From positions 1 through 64,000 of the forward strand of contig NZ_JBEHWS010000013.1 of the NCBI RefSeq assembly GCF_040239565.1: DNA of 64,000 bases, read 5' to 3'. Below are positions 43,242-51,651 of this stretch, in pieces. Position 1 is the first letter of the stretch. Each line of letters starts with the position of its first letter. The notes beneath the pieces are model-generated. The model did not search any database. It saw nothing but the letters and a program-made list of their open reading frames with translations, and had not been told where the DNA came from. The position numbers were made by a program, and so were the translations under genes. Source of the DNA: Fulvimarina sp040239565. GTDB taxonomy: Bacteria > Pseudomonadota > Alphaproteobacteria > Rhizobiales > Rhizobiaceae.

Positions 43242-45310
43242 GCCGCCCTCCCCAGCGCTTCGGCGCGCCTGTCCGCCTCGATACTCTGACCGAAAGCGAC
43301 GAGGTTGAGGATGTCGAGAATGAGAGCGACGGTGCCGTCCCCGAGGATCGTCGCGCCGGAGAAGATCTTCAGCCCGGAATGAAGCCGCGAAAGCTGCTTG
43401 ATGACGGTCTGGTTGTTGCCGATGATCTGGTCGACGACGAGACCCGTGCGCACTCCGTCGGACGAGACCACCACGACCTTCTGGAAACGATCCGGCTCGC
43501 CTTCCGCTCTGAAGAGCTCCCGCAACCTGAGGAAGGGCACGAGTTCGCCGCGCAGATTGAGGAAGCTGCGTCCGCGACCATCGGAATCGGCTCCGGCGGT
43601 GAGTTCCAGACATTCCTCCACGGCCGCCAGCGGGATCGTGTAGCGATCCTCACCCACCCGAACGAGAAGGCCGTCGATGATGGCAAGGGTCAGCGGCAGG
43701 CGCAGGGTGACGCTCGTTCCCGTGCCCGGTGCGGTGTCGACGTCGATGGTGCCGCGCAGGCCGTCTATGGTGCGTTTGACCACGTCCATGCCGACGCCGC
43801 GACCCGAGAGCGAGGTCACCTCGGAGGCGGTCGAAAAGCCCGGCTGGAAGATCATCCGGTTGAGTTCGGAGTCGGGAATCGACTGCCCTGCGGCAAGCAG
43901 CCCAGCGTCTTCGGCCTTCTTGCGAATGCGATCCCGGTTCAGACCCGCCCCGTCGTCAGAAACGACGATCGCGACCTCCGCGCCGCGATGGCTGGCCGAC
44001 AGGCGCAGCGTGCCCGTCGCTGACTTGCCTGCTTCGACGCGGCGTTCCTGGCTTTCGAGACCATGGTCGAGCGAGTTGCGGATCAGGTGGATCAGCGGAT
44101 CGGCGAGCTGTTCGATGACCGTCTTGTCGAGTTCGGTTTCTTCCCCCTCGGTGACGAAGTTGATGGGTTTTCCGAGCTCTTCGGACAGGTCGTGGACCAG
44201 CCGGCGGAAACGTCCGAACAGCGAACCGATCGGGACCATACGCGTGCCCATGGTGGTATCGCGCAGGCTGGACGTCAGCCGTTGGATCTCCTCGGCGACA
44301 TTGATCAGGGCCGGATCATGGATCGTCTCGGCAAGCTGGCTCAGCCGCGCCTGGGCGATTACAAGTTCACCCACCCGGTCCATCAGTTCGTCGAGCCGCT
44401 CCGCCGCGACCCGCAGCGTCGCATTGCGCTCGACCTTCGTCGCGCCTGCCCGCTCGGTGGCCGGCGTTTTGCGGGCCGGGCCTGCAGTGCGTCCGTCCGC
44501 CCGAGGGGTCAATGTGTCGGCGGCGACCTCAGCCGGCTCCTCCTTGGCAGGCGTTTCGCTCTGGCCCACGGACGAGGCGCTATCGGCACTTTCGTGCCCT
44601 TCGTCTTCGGAAAGCGGCGCTATGACGAGTTCCATGTCGTCGCGCACGAACATGAAGACGTCGTCGACGGCCTCCTGCGGTGCGGCCGCGTGGAGGCTGA
44701 CGTCCCACGCCAGATAGCAGTTCTGCGGCTCCAAGAGATCGAGCCGAGGCACGTTGTCCGTCAGCGCGCGCACCTCGCAGGGGCCGAGATCGCGCAACTC
44801 GTCGAGCAGAAGCAGGGGATTGGTGCCGAGCATCAAGGCGTCGGACGGCAGAGCGAAGGTGATCCGCCAACCGACCGCCGACGGCGTTTCGGCTGAGACA
44901 ACCACTTCCAATGCCTCCGCAGTCGCGGGCTCGCTCGCCATATCGCTGACTGCCTCTTTCAAGGCCGCGAGAATCGCCGCGCCCCGCTCGGGATCGCAGT
45001 CGGGGTCTTCGATGAGCTGCGAGACATGATCGCGCGCCTTGAGTGCGGTCGCGATCAGCCGGCAATCGGCCTTCGCCTCGCCCTTGCGGACGCGGTCGAA
45101 AGCGGTCTCGAACTCGTGGATGAATTCCGAAACGGCGGTGAAGCCGAACATCGCCCCCGAGCCCTTGAGGGTGTGCAGTGCCCGAAAGGCCAGCCCGACG
45201 AGTTCTTCGTCGTCGGGCCGTTTTTCCAGATCGAGTAGCGCCTGCTCCAGCGTCTCGATGAGATCGGCAGCCTCCTGGCGAAAGACTTCGGTCGGATCGA
45301 GATTGCTCAT
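43238..45310 (-). CDS. cheA: Chemotaxis histidine kinase CheA
   Basis: A 690-residue kinase. HPt domain with phospho-acceptor H46 in HTLKGSG; a central region and an acidic, proline- and alanine-rich linker (about 235-290); dimerisation helices (RLDELMDRVGELVIAQARL); HATPase with LIHLIRNSLDHGLE (N box), DDGAGL (G1), GRGVGMD (G2); and a C-terminal CheW-like domain (LNLRGELVPFLRLRELF). A full class II kinase that should phosphorylate the CheY and CheB of this operon. Its stop overlaps cheW and its start overlaps cheY. Confidence 0.97.
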   Translation of the reverse strand: MSNLDPTEVFRQEAADLIETLEQALLDLEKRPDDEELVGLAFRALHTLKGSGAMFGFTAVSEFIHEFETAFDRVRKGEAKADCRLIATALKARDHVSQLIEDPDCDPERGAAILAALKEAVSDMASEPATAEALEVVVSAETPSAVGWRITFALPSDALMLGTNPLLLLDELRDLGPCEVRALTDNVPRLDLLEPQNCYLAWDVSLHAAAPQEAVDDVFMFVRDDMELVIAPLSEDEGHESADSASSVGQSETPAKEEPAEVAADTLTPRADGRTAGPARKTPATERAGATKVERNATLRVAAERLDELMDRVGELVIAQARLSQLAETIHDPALINVAEEIQRLTSSLRDTTMGTRMVPIGSLFGRFRRLVHDLSEELGKPINFVTEGEETELDKTVIEQLADPLIHLIRNSLDHGLESQERRVEAGKSATGTLRLSASHRGAEVAIVVSDDGAGLNRDRIRKKAEDAGLLAAGQSIPDSELNRMIFQPGFSTASEVTSLSGRGVGMDVVKRTIDGLRGTIDVDTAPGTGTSVTLRLPLTLAIIDGLLVRVGEDRYTIPLAAVEECLELTAGADSDGRGRSFLNLRGELVPFLRLRELFRAEGEPDRFQKVVVVSSDGVRTGLVVDQIIGNNQTVIKQLSRLHSGLKIFSGATILGDGTVALILDILNLVAFGQSIEADRRAEALGRAA

Positions 45311-45675
45311 GCGCCAGCGACTTTACGCATGACGGCGAGAAGCTGGTCGGGCTTGAAGGGCTTCACCATCCAGCCGGTCGCGCCCGCCTGCTTGGCCTGC
45401 GCCTTCAGACCCTCATCGGATTCTGTCGTCAGGAAGACGATCGGCACGCCGCTGCTAGACGGGCTTGCCCGATACTTGCGAATGAAGGTCAGCCCGTCCA
45501 TGCCAGGCATGTTCAGATCGGTGATGACGGCGTCGACGCGGCTCGCCGTCGCCTTCTGCAGCGCTTCGCTACCGTCGGAGGCTTCGACGACGCTGTATCC
45601 CGCCTGTTTGAGGGTCATGCCGACCATCTGTCGAACGGAGGCAGAATCATCGACCATAAGGATCGTCTTGCTCAT
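45307..45675 (-). CDS. cheY: Single-domain response regulator CheY
   Basis: A 122-residue receiver domain: acidic pair D9/D10, phospho-acceptor D53 in ITDLNMPGMDG, FLTTES (T83/T84) and K105 in VKPF. No output domain, so it acts by protein contact with a motor or another target. The ATG at 45675 is the right start, since the longer frame upstream has no function. The stop overlaps cheA by four bases (ATGA). Confidence 0.95.
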   Translation of the reverse strand: MSKTILMVDDSASVRQMVGMTLKQAGYSVVEASDGSEALQKATASRVDAVITDLNMPGMDGLTFIRKYRASPSSSGVPIVFLTTESDEGLKAQAKQAGATGWMVKPFKPDQLLAVMRKVAGA

Positions 45676-45827
45676 GCGAATTCCCGGAAAGACAAGTGTT
45701 GAAGTTTTCCCTGCAGGGAGACGGACAGGGGGAACGTCTGCTTCACAAAGGCAAAGCGCTCCTTGGACCTGCAGGATCATCCTCAGGGTCCAGACGATGA
45801 AGAAGTGTACGAACGCCCGGGTTCGGC

Positions 45828-46163
45828 TCAGGGCAGAGTTAAACTCGCCTCGAACTCATGGCCGAGACCGGCCCTCTCGAGCGCGGAGCGAAGAACGCCC
45901 TCTGGTCTGTCGACGATCGTGAACTCGCCGTTCGATGCCAAAACCATCCGCTTCGCCGAAACCAGGAGTTGCAGCACGGAGACATCGACGGATGTCAGAC
46001 CGGTCGCGTCTACCCGGATCGGACCTTCGCAGCCGATGCGCTGGAACCCGGCGGCCAAATCGACGATGTTCCGGATCCCGCAATCATCGACAAGAGAGAT
46101 ATCGCGAGATGCACCGGGAGGTTTCAGTGTTTGATACTGTCCATTGCTAATCACAATTCCCAC
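45828..46163 (-). CDS. STAS-domain (anti-anti-sigma-like) protein
   Basis: A 111-residue single STAS domain. The core IRVDATGLTSVDVSVLQLLVSAKRM has the D-x-(S/T)-G-x-x-x-x-D pattern in which a Ser/Thr is phosphorylated in SpoIIAA-like proteins. It uses a GTG start (46163) with a weak ribosome site. First gene of the chemosensory operon, ahead of cheY by about 150 bases. STAS genes head several alphaproteobacterial che clusters; a role in tuning CheA output is inference. Confidence 0.8.
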   Translation of the reverse strand: MGIVISNGQYQTLKPPGASRDISLVDDCGIRNIVDLAAGFQRIGCEGPIRVDATGLTSVDVSVLQLLVSAKRMVLASNGEFTIVDRPEGVLRSALERAGLGHEFEASLTLP

Positions 46164-46314
46164 TCGCTCGTTTCACAACCCTAGTACCCGTTCTGGTATA
46201 AACCCGTTGATAAAGATCTAACGCCCTCGCAGTTGCGAAATGGACGCCTCTGAAAACCTCCCCCTCCGGCCCAATTTTTGGTTCCATCGAGCTGACGGAA
46301 ATCGGGAGGCAGCG

Positions 46315-46725
46315 ATGCGCGGACATTCGGGATTTTGCGACATCGATCAGCGCTATGGCCGTTTGAGCGAAGGCGGCGACCCGCTGGAGAAGCTGGACGC
46401 GCACGTGCTTCGGGAGGTGTTCCGCAAGCCACTGTCGAAGGCCCTGAAGCGGTCCGACGGCGCCAAGGGCCGGAGGCCGTCCTACGGTCCGATCCTCATG
46501 TTCAAAGTTTTGGTCCTGCAGACGCTTTACAGTCTGTCAAATGATCTGGCCGAATTTCAGATCCAAGACCGGTTGTCGCTCATGCGCTTTATCGGTCTCG
46601 GGCTCGTGGACAGAGTGCCGGACGCCAAGACGATCTGGCTGTTTCGCGAGCACCTGGCCGAAGCCGGAGCGATCAGGAATGAACTGATGCGGAGGATCCC
46701 CCCGTCGGCATCTTGTCTGCCATGA
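46315..46725 (+). pseudogene. N-terminal fragment of an IS5-family transposase
   Basis: The frame gives MRGHSGFCDIDQRYGRLSE, then GDPLEKLDAHVLREVFRKPL, GRRPSYGPILMFKVLVLQTL and SLSNDLAEFQIQDRLSLMRF with DAKTIWLFREHL. This is the N-terminal half (DUF772 region) of an IS5/IS1031-type transposase. The sequence stops after about 137 residues, just where the first DDE Asp region should begin, and the rest is not found downstream, so it is inactive. No intact inverted repeats were seen. Confidence 0.82.
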
Positions 46726-47425
46726 CGGTTCTATAGGCACCAAGCGGCGGGTGCATTGATGACCGAGAGCAAGATGTTGGCGGTCACGCTCGCGATCAGT
46801 GAGCGGCCACGCGCCATCGGGACGGGCGGACCGCGAACGCGCGGAATATCTGGGCGCTGAGCATTAAGTAGGAAGATGGTCAAAAGGCATGACCGCAACC
46901 CTTCGAGTGAAACGGCACGACATGGCCGAAAGACCGGGGTGAGCGATCTACGAGAAGTAGGCGAAACGGACTTCGAAGTTCAAGGCGTGGACATTCAGAC
47001 CCGGGGCTCGAGCGCATGCAGCTCTCTGCACCGATGCGAACCCCGCTTTCCGAACGGCTGACCCAGCCGTGGCATCATCAAGGCCACATCGAGAGGCACG
47101 ACACACGTCCGACCGAAAACCCTGCCAAACCGAAGAAGATTCTGATTGCCAAACAGGGGCCATCCACACACGTCATGGCATACAAGATGCCGACCGGCGT
47201 GGGCATTCACCGTATCAGTTCACATGCTCGACGAGCCTTGCCCGCCGGATCATACCGAGAATGTCCCGTTATCGTTCTCCTTTCGCCGAAATGGCGGAAG
47301 AAATGATCGACGATCCTCAGCGCAGATCAAACGGGCCGAAAGCGGTCCGTCCGGCTTGGGGCACAGCAGTCGGAAAGCTGCCGTTTCGTTCTCGACCATC
47401 GGAGCAGTCAACGCCGGTCCTTCTG
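46726..47425. other. 700-bp stretch without a recognisable gene
   Basis: Open frames here are short, overlapping and lack ribosome sites. The region follows the broken IS5 transposase and precedes the tail of the GGDEF-EAL gene. It probably holds decayed mobile-element DNA, but no transposase motif, RNA gene or repeat could be identified. Confidence 0.4.
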
Positions 47426-49675
47426 CTACCCGAAAGCTGTCGAAACCACTGAACCGTGATTCACCGCCGCCGAAACGTCAAGGATCGATGTGAAGGCTGC
47501 GGCTGGCATCGGCCTACCGAACAGATAGCCCTGGCCCTCCCCGCAATAGGAGCGCATGAGTTCTTCTTGCTCGACCGTTTCGATGCCTTCGGCGATGACA
47601 TCGAGCTTGAAGCCCTGAGCGAGCTGGGAAATGGTCTTGACGATAAACCGATTTCTATCACCAATGTCCGGACCGCTGACGAAGGAACGGTCGATCTTGA
47701 GCCGGGTCACCGGGAAATCCTTCAGCATGGTCAAGGACGCATAGCCCGTACCATAATCGTCGAACGCGATCCCCACTCCCATTTCCCGCAATTCGCGGAG
47801 CGACCTGTCGATATTTGCCTCGTTGCGAAGGATGGTGTTCTCCGTGATCTCCAGCTCGAGACCACTGGGAGCGAGACCGGTTTTCCTGAGAACGCCATCC
47901 ACCACGGTGGCGAGGTCGCCGTTTCTGATCTGAGCGGCAAAGAGGTTTACGCCGATCCGCAAAGCGGGATGACCTGAGCGCCGCCATTCGGCCGCTTGGC
48001 TGCATGCGGTCCGCAGGATCCACTCGGACACTGGTACGGCGATCAGACTGGCCTCAAGCGTCTCGATAAAGGCTCCGGGCGCCAAGAGTCCCCGCTCCGG
48101 GTGGTTCCAGCGTATCAACGCTTCAGCTCCAGCGATGGTGCCGTCCGAAAGGCGCACCTGCGGCTGATAATAGAGCTCCAACTCGCCCTGTTCGAATGCC
48201 TGCCGCAGGCCGGAACTCACGGAAACGCGCATCTGTTGGGTCGGCATCATGTCTGGGGTGAACAGCCGCACCGTGCCACGGCCATCGGACTTCGCCCGGT
48301 AGAGGGCGAGGTCGGATCGCTCCATGGGTAAGCTGGTGTCCCACCCTCTTCCAGTGATGATCGACACGCCGGCGCTGGCGCCGACATAGACGGCTCGTTC
48401 CCCCATCTCCATCTGAGCCTCGATCGCCTTGACCAGGCGCTTTGCCAGCTCGACCGCCTGGAATGGATCCGCGCGGTCCTCGAGCAACACGACGAACTCG
48501 TCGCCGCCCAGGCGGCATGCGAGCCCTTCCGTTCCAAGGCCTTTCTGAAGGCGAGCGGCGACCAGCTTTAGGACATCATCCCCGGCGGCATGCCCGAGGC
48601 TGTCGTTGACGTCCTTGAAGCCGTCGAGGTCAAGCATGATCAGCGAGACGGATCGGTTCTCGGCGCTGGCCCTTTCAAGGCGTTCATGCAGGACTCTGCG
48701 GTTCGGAAGCTCCGTCAGGGCGTCGTATTCAGCGGCGTGCTTCAGCTCCGCTTCGTGATTGAGCCGCTCGGTGATGTTCCGGATGATGGCTCCAAAGCGA
48801 TGCTCGCCAGCCTCCATCCAATGCGAAAGGGAAAGCTCGATCGGAAACTCGGTGCCATCCCGGTGAACGGAGGGCAATGTCACCAGGGAACCGACCAACT
48901 TGGTGGGAAGTCCGGCGGCTGCCCGGCGCACCCCTGCCGCATGCATGGATCTGTATCGCTCGGGCACGATGATGTCCAACGATTGCCCGATGGCCTCGGC
49001 CGCCGTGTATCCGAACATGCGCTCGGCAGCGCCGTTCCAGTAAAGAATGTGGTGGTCGCCATCCCCGCAGATGATGGCGTCGGCCGCTGATTCCGCCACT
49101 GCGTCGAAGCGACGATGGCCGTCAACCTCGACCGTCGAAAGACGACGGGCCTCCAGCTTGTCCATGACCAGCTCAGCCAGCTCGGCCAGAGATTCCCGCT
49201 CGCCGATTTGCAGCCCTTGGGGCCGGGGAACGGTGTTCTTGATGCAGAGCGTACCGATGACCAAGCCGTTGGGCGTGATCAGGGGAGCGCCGGCATAGAA
49301 ACGGATGCCGCTCGGACCCGTGACGAGCGGCGAACCACGGAAACGCGCATCGAGCGTCGCATCTGGAACGACCATGACGTCGCGCTCAAGGATCGTATGT
49401 GCGCAGAAGGAGCCTTCCCGGTCTGAGCCACACGAGTCTATGCCTAGGCATGCCCTGAAATGCTCGTGGTGCTCCTCCACGAAGCAGACGATGGCGATTG
49501 GAACACCAAAGACCCGTCTCACATGCTGCAGAATGACGTCGAGACTTCGTTCGCGGCCACTATTGGACGACTTGTAGGATTTGAGTGCGGCCAGGCGCTC
49601 GGTCTCGTTCGAAGGTATGGGATAGGACGGTAGTTCAGCCATTGCAATTTTCGATCGGACTAGGGCGCAAGCCAT
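47426..49675 (-). CDS. GAF-PAS-GGDEF-EAL c-di-GMP turnover protein
   Basis: A 749-residue cytoplasmic protein. Domains in order: GAF (about 25-170, with CAHTILERDVMVVPDA and FYAGAPLITPNGLVIGTLC), PAS (about 185-310, with YWNGAAERMFGYTAAEAIGQ), GGDEF (about 320-475, with intact RLGGDEFVVLL) and EAL (about 495-735, with AEALIRW, GVNLFAAQ, DDYGTGYASL and RLKIDRSF). Both catalytic signatures look functional, so it may be bifunctional or switchable by the N-terminal sensors. The start is the ATG at 49675 (GGAGA just before); an ATG at 49642 is an alternative. Confidence 0.94.
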   Translation of the reverse strand: MACALVRSKIAMAELPSYPIPSNETERLAALKSYKSSNSGRERSLDVILQHVRRVFGVPIAIVCFVEEHHEHFRACLGIDSCGSDREGSFCAHTILERDVMVVPDATLDARFRGSPLVTGPSGIRFYAGAPLITPNGLVIGTLCIKNTVPRPQGLQIGERESLAELAELVMDKLEARRLSTVEVDGHRRFDAVAESAADAIICGDGDHHILYWNGAAERMFGYTAAEAIGQSLDIIVPERYRSMHAAGVRRAAAGLPTKLVGSLVTLPSVHRDGTEFPIELSLSHWMEAGEHRFGAIIRNITERLNHEAELKHAAEYDALTELPNRRVLHERLERASAENRSVSLIMLDLDGFKDVNDSLGHAAGDDVLKLVAARLQKGLGTEGLACRLGGDEFVVLLEDRADPFQAVELAKRLVKAIEAQMEMGERAVYVGASAGVSIITGRGWDTSLPMERSDLALYRAKSDGRGTVRLFTPDMMPTQQMRVSVSSGLRQAFEQGELELYYQPQVRLSDGTIAGAEALIRWNHPERGLLAPGAFIETLEASLIAVPVSEWILRTACSQAAEWRRSGHPALRIGVNLFAAQIRNGDLATVVDGVLRKTGLAPSGLELEITENTILRNEANIDRSLRELREMGVGIAFDDYGTGYASLTMLKDFPVTRLKIDRSFVSGPDIGDRNRFIVKTISQLAQGFKLDVIAEGIETVEQEELMRSYCGEGQGYLFGRPMPAAAFTSILDVSAAVNHGSVVSTAFG

Positions 49676-49952
49676 TCTCCGAACGTTTATCCGTCGACTT
49701 GAGTGACATGGGCCGACAATCTCATCAAAACGTTACGGGAATCTTGGACGAGGCCGAAGATTGTAGGAGTGGGCCTTCCGTGGAACCCAGCTATTCGCGA
49801 ACGGTGATGAGCGCTGGCGACGGCAGCCATGCGACCAAGACAGTCAGATGCTGCTTGCCTGCGTTCCAACCGTCGGAGCCATTCATGAATCTGTCGAGAT
49901 GGACCGGAAGGAGATTGTCGGCTTTGGAGCAAAGCTGGCGGAAAGCTGCCCT
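49676..49952. other. Gene-free spacer upstream of the GGDEF-EAL gene
   Basis: About 280 bases holding the promoter of the 47426-49675 gene. Overlapping short frames on both strands lack ribosome sites and recognisable motifs. It probably continues the mobile-element scar that begins at about 49950. Confidence 0.35.
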
Positions 49953-50099
49953 TCATATTTCTCGCCCGTCTTTGCTGTAATCCTGCCAGCTGACGACGAA
50001 GCCACCATTGCTGAGGCCTGCGATCGTCGGCTCCTCCCGATTGATGGCGGTCACTGAGTCGACGAGGAATTCCTCTCCGGATTTTTGAACCTGCGGCAT
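49953..50099 (-). pseudogene. Fragment of a large secreted repeat (RTX-associated) protein
   Basis: A 48-residue minus-strand frame begins MPQVQKSGEEFLVDSVTAI and goes on EEPTIAGLSNGGFVVSWQDY with SKDG. This is one unit of the 'EF.VN....DQ..P.ia.L.dGGFVVtW.s...DG' repeat found in tandem in large secreted alphaproteobacterial adhesins and haemolysin-type proteins. Only the first unit remains before a stop codon; no further repeats or calcium-binding nonapeptides follow. It is probably a truncated 5' end of such a gene, cut by insertions nearby. Confidence 0.6.
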
Positions 50100-50283
50100 G
50101 TCGTTATCTTTCTGAGGTCAAACGTTCTTCGATCTTTTGAGCAAGCTTCACCCTGCCGAACGTGTGGGAGAGGCGAAGGCGGGCAGGAAAAACCGGTGTG
50201 CTCCGCATCGCTATTCCATCGCGCATTTAAAATGAGTTTACCGATCGGGTCGTTTCGCAATTTTCCCGTGTCCCGGTTTTGTG

Positions 50284-50310
50284 CGCCCTAATGTATCAGA
50301 CGCACCAAGC
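50284..50310 (+). repeat. Left terminal inverted repeat of the cassette
   Basis: 27 bases, one mismatch to the reverse complement of 51202-51228 (position 50290, A against T). Preceded directly by the 8-base target duplication GTTTTGTG. Confidence 0.87.
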
Positions 50311-50387
50311 TATCGCGGGGGCAAGTCGACGGCGGTGTTTATGGCCGCGTGCTATGAGGCGATCGGGTCGGATTCGGTGCGCTTAAA

Positions 50388-51122
50388 CTAGCGATCAACC
50401 GGGAAAACGCGGTCTGCCATCTGGTGGAACTCTGCAACGCGCGCGTTCAGCGTTTCTGGCGAAAAGGGCTTCGACATTACGCAAAAGCTGATCGCTGACG
50501 CGAACTCCTTTGCAGACATTTGATTTGCCATCAAAGGCGACAACAATTCGAACGGCTTCTTACCCGAAATGCGCTCAAGCTGCGCTTTGCCTTGGGTCCA
50601 TGCGGTTACATGGAAATGGAATCGCCGCCAAGCAAACCGGAAATTAGGCTCGCCTTCTAACAGTGAGGCTTTTGTTGCCAGCCTTTCCAATGCAGTCCTT
50701 ACGTCCTCCGCGCTGCTTTCGTGGCCGACTGTCAATTGCGCAATCCTGACGGCCTCCTCGGCAACCTCTATGCTTTTGGTCGCGCTGATTTCAGCAAGTC
50801 GAGATTTAGTAATCGGATCAACATATGCCGCCCGATCCCACGGGTGAGGGGTTTTGCGTTTTGCGTCCCACTTGCCCGCCCAATGATGCAGCCACACGCC
50901 AGCGACTAAGCCGGAAAGCGCAGTAACGGGGTACAAAACGTATCCTGTTGTAACGAGATCAGCGACCGCACCCATCACGCGGTCCCATCGCTTGCCAGCG
51001 TTGTCGTAAAAGCCCTTGTCTTTCGCCACTTCGATAAAAAACTCGCTGAGTACGGTAATGATAATCGCCAAAACGACAGCGACCAAAAACCATGTTGCGA
51101 TTTTTCGTGTGAGATTCCGCAT
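50388..51122 (-). CDS. Unknown membrane-anchored protein carried by the cassette
   Basis: A 244-residue protein. TM1 near residues 10-30 (FLVAVVLAIIITVLSEFFI) and a second hydrophobic segment near 60-80 (YVLYPVTALSGLVAGVWL) place the remaining 160 residues in the cytoplasm. That part has a helical stretch (ATKSIEVAEEAVRIAQLTV) and an aromatic-rich patch (FRFAWRRFHFHVTAWTQG). Base composition is lower in GC than in the chromosomal genes. I do not recognise the family. As the only gene in a TIR-bounded element it is cargo, not a transposase (no DDE or HTH pattern). A defence, toxin or stress role is possible but unproven. Confidence 0.72.
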   Translation of the reverse strand: MRNLTRKIATWFLVAVVLAIIITVLSEFFIEVAKDKGFYDNAGKRWDRVMGAVADLVTTGYVLYPVTALSGLVAGVWLHHWAGKWDAKRKTPHPWDRAAYVDPITKSRLAEISATKSIEVAEEAVRIAQLTVGHESSAEDVRTALERLATKASLLEGEPNFRFAWRRFHFHVTAWTQGKAQLERISGKKPFELLSPLMANQMSAKEFASAISFCVMSKPFSPETLNARVAEFHQMADRVFPVDR

Positions 51123-51201
51123 ACCCCTAACCCTACCCGCGCCCCTAGCGGTTGTGGAGTCAGGCGATCAGATGCACGCGCCCTCATAGCCCGGTCTCCG
51201 G

Positions 51202-51228
51202 GCTTGGTGCGTCTGATACATAAGGGCG
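51202..51228 (-). repeat. Right terminal inverted repeat of the cassette
   Basis: The mirror of 50284-50310 (26 of 27 matching). Followed directly by the second copy of GTTTTGTG at 51229-51236. Confidence 0.87.
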
Positions 51229-51368
51229 GTTTTGTGGTGCGGGAGTTGAGCAAATCGGCGATCGAGCGCCCTTCTCATGGCGCTGTAGCGAGTTCGCGGT
51301 TTTGCGGTGGTCATCGTCGATCTTCGGCAGGGTTGGGATCGCAAACCTGCCCCGGCAGGAAGACCACG

Positions 51369-51651
51369 ATGACCGCTACGAAAACTGCGATCGTGACCCT
51401 CATCGAGCAAGAGGCCGATATCGATCCTCTCCGCGATAGGCCCGCCTTCGCAGCCAGGCGAATGATCGGGATGCAGATCGAAGCGCGCACCGGTGCGCCC
51501 GCCGGCGTTCGAGCGCCCGACTCAACGAACCATCGCAACGGCTATCGAGACCGGGCATGGGACAGGCGAGACGGACGGATCGACCCGTCGATTCCCAAGC
51601 CCAAGGAAGGCCAGCTATTTCCCGAGCTTTTTCGAACCGCGCCACGGGATA
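51369..51651 (+). pseudogene. Frameshifted N-terminal fragment of an IS256-family transposase
   Basis: From the ATG at 51369 the frame gives an IS256-type N-terminus, with NHRNGYRDRAWDRRDG and then IDPSIPKP. The expected continuation (RKGSYFPSFLEPRR in the family) is found in a different frame as RKASYFPSFFEPRHG, so a frameshift lies near 51600. Sequence similarity ends at about 51650, where the siderophore-reductase gene begins on the other strand. The catalytic DDE domain is absent. It is a dead relic next to the cassette insertion. Confidence 0.75.

Larger units (their letters stand above)
50284..51228. mobile_element. 945-bp TIR-bounded cassette without transposase (mobile insertion cassette)
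   Basis: Terminal inverted repeats of 27 bases at 50284-50310 and 51202-51228 match at 26 of 27 positions (ends CGCCCTAATGTATCAGACGC... and, reversed, CGCCCTTATGTATCAGACGC...). The element is flanked by a perfect 8-base direct repeat GTTTTGTG (50276-50283 and 51229-51236), the expected target-site duplication. It contains one gene (50388-51122) and no transposase. This is the structure of a non-autonomous element moved in trans. An 8-base duplication is known for IS1595, IS66, ISL3, IS6 and IS256; the family is not determined. Confidence 0.85.
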
